A DNA stretch of 40,956 nucleotides from Bacteroidales bacterium. Its GTDB lineage: Bacteria > Bacteroidota > Bacteroidia > Bacteroidales > GCA-2748055. Location of the stretch: NCBI GenBank assembly GCA_029938715.1, contig JAOZUK010000021.1, forward strand, positions 2,858 to 43,813, given 5' to 3'. Both the position numbers and the translations under genes were made by a program. Below the pieces are notes generated by a model. That model was not told the origin of the DNA and ran no database searches. It saw only the letters and a program-made list of their open reading frames with translations. This document shows positions 35,743 through 40,956 of the stretch, one piece after another; position 1 is the first letter of the stretch; each line of letters begins with the position of its first letter.

Positions 35743-36866
35743 TCCAGACTAAAGAATCATATGAGAAAGATGGCCGGGTGGTCATGACTCTGGATGCAGG
35801 GGGAACCAACCTGGTGTTCAGTGCCATGAGGGGAGCCCGTGAAATGGTGGATCCTTTTGTGCTTCCGTGTATTCCGGATGATACGGACTTTACCCTCAGA
35901 ACCATAGAGCGGGGATTCAGAGAGGTCGCTTCCCGTGTGAATGAGGAAATACACGCCATCAGTTTTGCTTTTCCCGGGCCAGCCAATTATGAATTGGGAA
36001 TTATTGGTGACCTTCCCAACCTGCCCGCATTTCGAGGGGGAGTGGCACTTGGCCCTTTTTTGCAAGAGGTGTTCCAGTTGCCGGTATATATTAATAACGA
36101 TGCCAACCTCTATGTGCTGGGAGAGTATGTGTTCGGATTTCTTCCTGAAGTAAACCGGGCCCTGAGGCAAAGGGGGAGTGAGAAGGAATACCGGAACCTG
36201 GTGGGCATTACGCTGGGGAGCGGTTTTGGTTGCGGGATCATGATCAACGGGCTTTTAAATACCGGTGACAATTGCAATGGGGGAGAACTCTGGCTAATGC
36301 GTAACAAATTGTTTCCGGATCTTTGCGCAGATGCCTCCATTGGGCAGGAAAAAATCAGGCGTTTTTATGCCGAATTTGCGGGTGTAAGCCTCCATGAGGT
36401 TCCTGGGTCTGAGGGGGTGTTCAGAATTGCAAAGGGGGAGGTTGAAGGAAATAGAGAAGCTGCCAGACGAACATTTACCACCGTAGGTGAGATCATCGGA
36501 GATGCCCTGGCCAATACCTCGGTACTGGTCGACGGCCTGATCGTGATCGGTGGAGGACTAAGCGGAGCCCATGAATTTCTCATGCCGGCGATTATGAAGG
36601 AACTTAACGGAACCATCGAACATCTTGACGGAGTACTGCATTCCCGCATTGCCCAGATTGCTTACTTCCTGGATCAGGAAAAGGAGATGGAACTATTCCT
36701 TGAGGGTGATCCCAGGACCATTCCTGTTCCCTTCACGGATAAGATGATCGCGTATGATGCCAGTCCCAGAATCGGTCTTGGCATTTCCAGGCTTGGAGCC
36801 AGCAGGGCAATTGCACTGGGGGCATATGTATTTGCGGTGTCAAGTGATGACCCACTATTCTTTTAG
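35739..36866 (+). CDS. ROK-family sugar kinase-like protein
   Basis: The 375-residue product has the ATP-binding LDAGGTN near residues 18-24, FAFPGPANYELGIIGDLPNL, the INNDANLYVLGEY acceptor stretch (catalytic Asp in NND), ITLGSGFGCGI and GGELWLMRNK. I place the start at the TTG at 35739, which overlaps the previous stop as TTGA and is preceded by GGTGAGGTG. The ATG at 35784 would leave almost no residues before the first strand. Helix-turn-helix residues are absent, so it is a kinase type rather than a repressor. The zinc-binding Cys motif of many ROK kinases (CxCGxxGC) is not evident, as in a divergent subgroup. Its coupling to the glycyl-radical enzyme suggests phosphorylation of that enzyme's substrate or product. 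The last 12 bases overlap the convergent PHP gene. Confidence 0.83.
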   Translation: MIQTKESYEKDGRVVMTLDAGGTNLVFSAMRGAREMVDPFVLPCIPDDTDFTLRTIERGFREVASRVNEEIHAISFAFPGPANYELGIIGDLPNLPAFRGGVALGPFLQEVFQLPVYINNDANLYVLGEYVFGFLPEVNRALRQRGSEKEYRNLVGITLGSGFGCGIMINGLLNTGDNCNGGELWLMRNKLFPDLCADASIGQEKIRRFYAEFAGVSLHEVPGSEGVFRIAKGEVEGNREAARRTFTTVGEIIGDALANTSVLVDGLIVIGGGLSGAHEFLMPAIMKELNGTIEHLDGVLHSRIAQIAYFLDQEKEMELFLEGDPRTIPVPFTDKMIAYDASPRIGLGISRLGASRAIALGAYVFAVSSDDPLFF

Positions 36867-38471
36867 TTCTTCAATGATCTCCCTGGTCTCTTTAATTCTG
36901 GTTTCCAGTCCCTTTTTATACCAATAAGCCCTGTATTCAAGATTTTCGTGGGGAGATTCAAGTTCCGCCTCCAGCTCCTCAAGATATTTCTCATTCAGGA
37001 ACAGATAATCTGAGTAAGTTTTGGAATTTTGAAACCCACCTCCATTTACCGTTACGTAAACCGGTGTGGTATGGGCCGCCTGGGAGGGTCCCGCGTAACA
37101 CCTTGCAGCAATCCATACCCCCTGATCTACCGGCAGGTCAATTTCAATGGACATTATTCCTGCGGACTGGTTTGGATCATTCAATGTAACTGAATCGATT
37201 ACCTCTCCGTGGGCGATGATTTCCAATTTTGACAGAGGGACCTGATCAGGATGGCCATAGCCCTTTGCCTCTATGGTAAGCGTAGAAGCTTTTTTCAGAT
37301 CGATCTGATCGCCTGGAATCTGACCGTTCACCTTGAAATCGATCATTGGCCCCGACGAAACAAAAGTATGCCCCTCTTTCACGTTTTTCTTCCATCGTTT
37401 GTAACTGAATTCATTGCCTATATGGGTGTAGAACCGTACGTTTCCTATGCGTGCGTTCCATCCAGAGCCCTCCACTCCAAACGCCGGTCCGTTGCCACAC
37501 CATGGAAAGTCCGAGCCTGCCGTGGCAGTCAATTTGAATCCCAGGTCAAGAAAATGGTAGTAGTGCATGGTTAGGAGGGGACCACCTTCTGCACAAAATT
37601 GTAATATCTCCAGGAAGTCAACCCTGTTGCTTAATACATCCATGGTCATCCCTCTGTATCCCTGGAAAAGAACTCCCTGGTGCGCATAGCCCGTAATACC
37701 ACTGAGCTCATGAACCCGGTCGAAAATTTGATCATAGTTGTAGTATTTATTTTCCATGCGGACAAACTCATCAGCCATCAGGGCAATCGTATGCCCCACC
37801 TGGTGCGTGCGTGGCTCTTCCTGTCCTGGTGACAATATGTGATTGCCTTCCTGGTATACACCCTTATCTCCAAATGCAAATTGGCCGAAATAGGTGTTCC
37901 GGAAATCACCCATCTGAAGCAAGACCCCCACATGGATATCTTCCGCTTCCATCCACTTAAGAAGCAGTGGATTCTCTCGGGGAGATCGTCGTATATGGAT
38001 ATGTTCATCTCCCGAATACCATCCCGAATCTGCCATATGAATCCATCTCTCCATGGTAAATATTTTCTGGTGTTCCTCCTGGTCTAAATGTACCATGTGC
38101 AGCTGTTCGAGATATTCCACTCCTTTTGAAAGAGAGATAAAATAGATCCCGGTATCCAGCTCAAGGGAGAATACTCCATCCACATAAAAAGAACTATCAG
38201 GTTGATATTCATACATTTCAGGTTTGTCGTTCCTGCCGTACATGATGGAGATGGCTTCATGGGGAATGTGGGTAGTAATACCATCTTTGTCCGTAACATG
38301 CACCCGGACCGGAGTAGGTTGACTGGATTTTTTATCCAGAATAGTGACCTTCAGCTGCGATTTTGCAGCCTGTCCGAAGGTTCGATTGGAATTTGACAGG
38401 AATGCACAAAGAAGAATCATTGTCCACAAAACCCGTGTTGTAACTTTCATTCTGAAATGTTTGGTTTGCAT
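36855..38471 (-). CDS. CehA/McbA-family metallohydrolase (PHP domain), secreted
   Basis: The 538-residue product has a Sec signal ending near RTFGQA (residue 35; a second ATG at 38450 gives a shorter signal). Residues about 38-130 look like a beta-rich accessory domain. The PHP-type metal site begins GWYSGDEHIHIRRSP (His157, His159), followed by VGVLLQMGD, GITGYAHQG and TATAGSDFPW. CehA/McbA is a PHP subfamily that includes carbaryl hydrolase-like enzymes; members probably hydrolyse esters, amides or phosphoesters. The final 100 residues are beta-rich, and the last 40 are a basic and acidic helix. The gene has its own upstream promoter (38529-38559). The substrate is unknown. Confidence 0.78.
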   Translation of the reverse strand: MQTKHFRMKVTTRVLWTMILLCAFLSNSNRTFGQAAKSQLKVTILDKKSSQPTPVRVHVTDKDGITTHIPHEAISIMYGRNDKPEMYEYQPDSSFYVDGVFSLELDTGIYFISLSKGVEYLEQLHMVHLDQEEHQKIFTMERWIHMADSGWYSGDEHIHIRRSPRENPLLLKWMEAEDIHVGVLLQMGDFRNTYFGQFAFGDKGVYQEGNHILSPGQEEPRTHQVGHTIALMADEFVRMENKYYNYDQIFDRVHELSGITGYAHQGVLFQGYRGMTMDVLSNRVDFLEILQFCAEGGPLLTMHYYHFLDLGFKLTATAGSDFPWCGNGPAFGVEGSGWNARIGNVRFYTHIGNEFSYKRWKKNVKEGHTFVSSGPMIDFKVNGQIPGDQIDLKKASTLTIEAKGYGHPDQVPLSKLEIIAHGEVIDSVTLNDPNQSAGIMSIEIDLPVDQGVWIAARCYAGPSQAAHTTPVYVTVNGGGFQNSKTYSDYLFLNEKYLEELEAELESPHENLEYRAYWYKKGLETRIKETREIIEELKE

Positions 38472-38482
38472 ATATCTGTATA

Positions 38483-38494
38483 TTGATTAATCAA
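38483..38494. promoter_or_regulatory. 12-bp perfect palindrome in the PHP gene leader
   Basis: TTGATTAATCAA equals its own reverse complement. It lies between the -7 element (38529-38536) and the start codon of the - strand PHP gene (38471), so it is transcribed. It could be an operator for a dimeric regulator, or chance in AT-rich sequence. Confidence 0.35.
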
Positions 38495-38528
38495 TCCGAT
38501 TTATTGGCGCATTACCTGGTATCTCAAT

Positions 38529-38559
38529 CAAATATAGCAGGAAAAACAAAGAAAGTCAA
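38529..38559 (-). promoter_or_regulatory. Bacteroidota-type promoter of the PHP metallohydrolase gene
   Basis: On the - strand TTG (38559-38557), 20 bases, then TATATTTG (38536-38529). This is an exact match to the Bacteroidota consensus TTG-N19-21-TAnnTTTG. The start codon at 38471 would have a leader of roughly 50 bases. Confidence 0.65.
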
Positions 38560-38617
38560 TGAACGAAAATGTTGCCATGGAGTGTTATCTTTATCAATGC
38601 TGATTTAAATACGGATT

Positions 38618-40956
38618 ATGAGACTAACACAAAATAGAACTGACTGGTTATTGTTGTGGTTCTTTCTTCTTCTAATGTTTCCCCTGGGTTTAAAGGGGCA
38701 GGAATATGAAAAAATCAATCCTTCCATACTTAATAATAAATGGGATGCACAGTGGATTACTTATCCTGGTGTTTCATTGACGGATTATGGCGTATTTCAT
38801 TTTAGAAAAACATTTAATCTGGAGCTTCTACCGGATGAATTTATTATTCATGTCTCCGGTGATAATCGTTATAGATTGTATATAAATGGAACTGAAGTTT
38901 GCAAAGGACCTGCCCGTGGAGATCTTGCTAACTGGCGTTTCGAAACAATAGATATTGCAGAATATTTAAGGCCGGGTGAAAACCTCCTTGCAGCTGTTGT
39001 ATGGAATTTTGGTGAGTTTAAACCGCTGGCCCAGGTATCAAACAAAACTGCCTTTATTGTTCAGGGAAATAGCAGCTCAGAGGAATTGGTAAATACTGGT
39101 AGTAGTTGGAAGGTAACTAAAAACGAGGCCTATGTTCCTCCTGTTATCCGATCTTCTCATACAGTAGTAGGCCTTGGTAATGAGGTGGATGGCTCCAAGT
39201 ATCCTTATGGATGGGAGTTGATGGATTATATTGACAATGAGTGGAAGAATCCTAAAGTTCTGGGTAACGGAATACCAAATGGAAAGTTTACTTTCTGGGA
39301 TTGGAACCTTGTTCCCCGAAATATTCCCTTTATGGAGCACAGGTTTCAGCGAATCAAAGAGGTGGAAAGGGCTGAGAATATTCAGGTTGGAGAACATTTT
39401 TTGGAAGGGAATTCTCCATTGCATATTCCGGCCCATCAGGAAGTAAAAATTCTATTTGATCAGACTTATCTTACCACAGCTTATCCCGAGATACTGGTGA
39501 GTGGCGGCAAAGGTTCAACCATCGAAATTAGTTATGCTGAAGCATTGGTAGATGAAAATGGGATCAAGGGCAACCGCAATCAAACCGAAGGCAAAACAAT
39601 GTTGACCTATTATTCCGATAAATTCAGACCGGATGGAGGAGGGGACAGGCGCTTTCAACCCTTGTGGTTCAGAACATATCGTTACATAGAACTGACTGTG
39701 GTGACCCAGGATAATCCATTAATTATCGAAGATCTTTATGGATATTTTACAGCATATCCATTTGAAGAGAAAGCTTATTTTAGAAGTGGTGATCCTGCAT
39801 TACAAGCTATATGGGACGTAGGCTGGCGGACAGCTCGCTTATGTGCAGGGGAAACTTATTTTGATTGCCCCTATTATGAGCAGTTGCAGTACATAGGAGA
39901 TACCAGAATACAGGCATTAATTTCGTTATATGTGGCCAACGACGACAAATTGATGAGAAACGCAATTGACCAGTTTCACAATTCACTTTTGCCGATGGGT
40001 CTTACGCAGAGCCGCTACCCTTGCTCTGAACCACAGGTAATTCCAACATTCTCATTGATCTGGATAGAGATGATACATGATTTCTGGATGCATAGGGATG
40101 ATCAGGAATTTGTGAGAAAGCAGTTGAACGGGATTCGAAATGTTTTGTACTGGTACGGGCAGCAGATTGATGAAAACGGTATGTTGGGACCTATGGACTG
40201 GTGGAATTTTGTGGATTGGTCATTTGGACCATGGGATAGCCAGAAACCTCTTGGAGGAACACCCAATGGAGCCATCGACGGGAATTCTTCGATTATAACA
40301 TTGCAGTATGTTCATGCTCTTCAAGTGGCTTCAGAGCTGTTTGAGGCGTTTGGAGATCAGCATCAAGCCGGGGAGTACAGGCAGCTTTCTAAATCCTTGC
40401 TGAGGAGTAGTTTCCAACTTTGCTGGAGTGATGAAAAGGGGTTACTGGCCGATACGCCAGAGAAAACCTCTTTTAGTCAGCATGCAAATGTCCTTGCAAT
40501 ATTAACGGGTATTCATAAAGACCAGGAAAGTGCAAATATATTTGGCAGGATACTAGCTGATAAAGACTTGATTCAGACCACCCTCTATTTTAAGTTTTAT
40601 ATGATCGAGGCCATGAAAGAGGCAGGTTTGGCTGATGCCTATCTCAGTAACCTTGAATCGTGGCAAGAGATGATTGATATGGGTCTTACCACTTTTGCTG
40701 AGACTCCGGAACCTACCAGATCTGATTGCCATGCCTGGAGTGCCAGTCCAAATTATCATTTCCTTTCTCTTGTATCTGGTATTGAGCCTGCATCTCCCGG
40801 GTTCAAAACGGTAAAAATTGAGCCACACCTCGGACCATTAAATGAGTTTGAATGTAAAATAGTACATCCCAAAGGAGAGATTATTGTTGAGCTGAAAAGG
40901 AGAGGGAAGGAAGGAATTAAAGGAGAGATTATTTTACCAGAAGGTTTACCGGGAAA
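38618..40956 (+). CDS. GH78-like alpha-L-rhamnosidase (3' truncated by window end)
   Basis: The frame opens with ATG at 38618 and stays open to the last base, giving 779 residues without a stop; the gene continues beyond the window. A Sec signal ends near LGLKGQ (residue 33). The N-terminal part is a jelly roll (SGDNRYRLYINGTEVCKGPA). The (alpha/alpha)6 catalytic part shows DCPYYEQLQYIGDTR, whose Asp416 and Glu421 have the five-residue spacing of the GH78 acidic pair, and LTTFAETPEPTRSDCHAWS, with Glu695 matching the second key Glu. A C-terminal beta-sandwich begins near residue 730. GH78 removes alpha-L-rhamnose by inversion, complementing the GH106 enzyme at 15158. The last few residues of the protein are not seen. 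Confidence 0.85.
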   Translation, partial: MRLTQNRTDWLLLWFFLLLMFPLGLKGQEYEKINPSILNNKWDAQWITYPGVSLTDYGVFHFRKTFNLELLPDEFIIHVSGDNRYRLYINGTEVCKGPARGDLANWRFETIDIAEYLRPGENLLAAVVWNFGEFKPLAQVSNKTAFIVQGNSSSEELVNTGSSWKVTKNEAYVPPVIRSSHTVVGLGNEVDGSKYPYGWELMDYIDNEWKNPKVLGNGIPNGKFTFWDWNLVPRNIPFMEHRFQRIKEVERAENIQVGEHFLEGNSPLHIPAHQEVKILFDQTYLTTAYPEILVSGGKGSTIEISYAEALVDENGIKGNRNQTEGKTMLTYYSDKFRPDGGGDRRFQPLWFRTYRYIELTVVTQDNPLIIEDLYGYFTAYPFEEKAYFRSGDPALQAIWDVGWRTARLCAGETYFDCPYYEQLQYIGDTRIQALISLYVANDDKLMRNAIDQFHNSLLPMGLTQSRYPCSEPQVIPTFSLIWIEMIHDFWMHRDDQEFVRKQLNGIRNVLYWYGQQIDENGMLGPMDWWNFVDWSFGPWDSQKPLGGTPNGAIDGNSSIITLQYVHALQVASELFEAFGDQHQAGEYRQLSKSLLRSSFQLCWSDEKGLLADTPEKTSFSQHANVLAILTGIHKDQESANIFGRILADKDLIQTTLYFKFYMIEAMKEAGLADAYLSNLESWQEMIDMGLTTFAETPEPTRSDCHAWSASPNYHFLSLVSGIEPASPGFKTVKIEPHLGPLNEFECKIVHPKGEIIVELKRRGKEGIKGEIILPEGLPG

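Overview
The window looks like a chromosomal piece of a member of the Bacteroidota, probably a marine or sediment glycan degrader. The main clue is two proteins (23701-25641 and 28783-30966) ending in type IX secretion (T9SS) type-A sorting domains. Others are many lipoprotein or Sec signal peptides on catabolic enzymes, a TTG-N20-TAnnTTTG promoter typical of the phylum, and an overall polysaccharide-utilisation style of gene content. A glycyl-radical enzyme at 33367-35742 suggests at least a facultatively anaerobic life. No rRNA, tRNA, CRISPR array, transposase or integrase was seen, and no gene-free stretch exceeds 300 bases.

Left block (1-23424, all + strand, tightly packed): the tail of a beta-propeller protein, an ACS-type MFS transporter, then five Cys-type sulfatases (2101, 4865, 6297, 7895, 13519). 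Interleaved with them are a GH71/99-like hydrolase (3594), a GH106 alpha-L-rhamnosidase (15158), a GH120 beta-xylosidase-like enzyme (18189) and a metallophosphoesterase/metallo-beta-lactamase fusion (20129). A set of Tat-exported proteins completes the block: two Gfo/Idh/MocA oxidoreductases (9676, 22090), a DUF362 protein (11224) and a UxuA-like mannonate dehydratase (12365). Several start and stop codons overlap (ATGA), so much of it is probably one operon. With the GH78 alpha-L-rhamnosidase at the right edge (38618 to beyond the end), the enzyme set fits a sulfated glycan rich in rhamnose and xylose with a uronic acid, ulvan being the best-known example. That substrate is an inference: no lyase and no SusC/SusD pair lies in the window.

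Middle block (23425-32228): a relic of a flavoprotein gene tail, a T9SS-tagged DUF362 membrane protein and a small lipoprotein on the + strand. They face a three-gene - strand operon of CotH-like protein, MORN-repeat lipoprotein and FAD-dependent oxidoreductase. A 59-bp direct repeat links the relic to the 3' end of the intact FAD gene and brackets the two + strand genes. Next come an Mpv17-like membrane protein and an 88-residue hypothetical protein.

Right block (32236-40956): an S9-type hydrolase (-), a glycyl-radical enzyme translationally coupled to a ROK-family sugar kinase (+), a CehA/McbA-type PHP metallohydrolase (-) with a recognisable promoter, and the GH78 enzyme (+, running off the end).

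The main items for follow-up are the 9-copy 8-bp repeat that supplies the stop codon of the first sulfatase, the sulfatase fossil at 9595-9642, the 59-bp att-like repeats, the exported UxuA-like/Gfo-Idh/DUF362 set, the phosphoesterase-MBL fusion and the GRE-ROK pair. All functional calls come from reading motifs by eye; no database search was possible.
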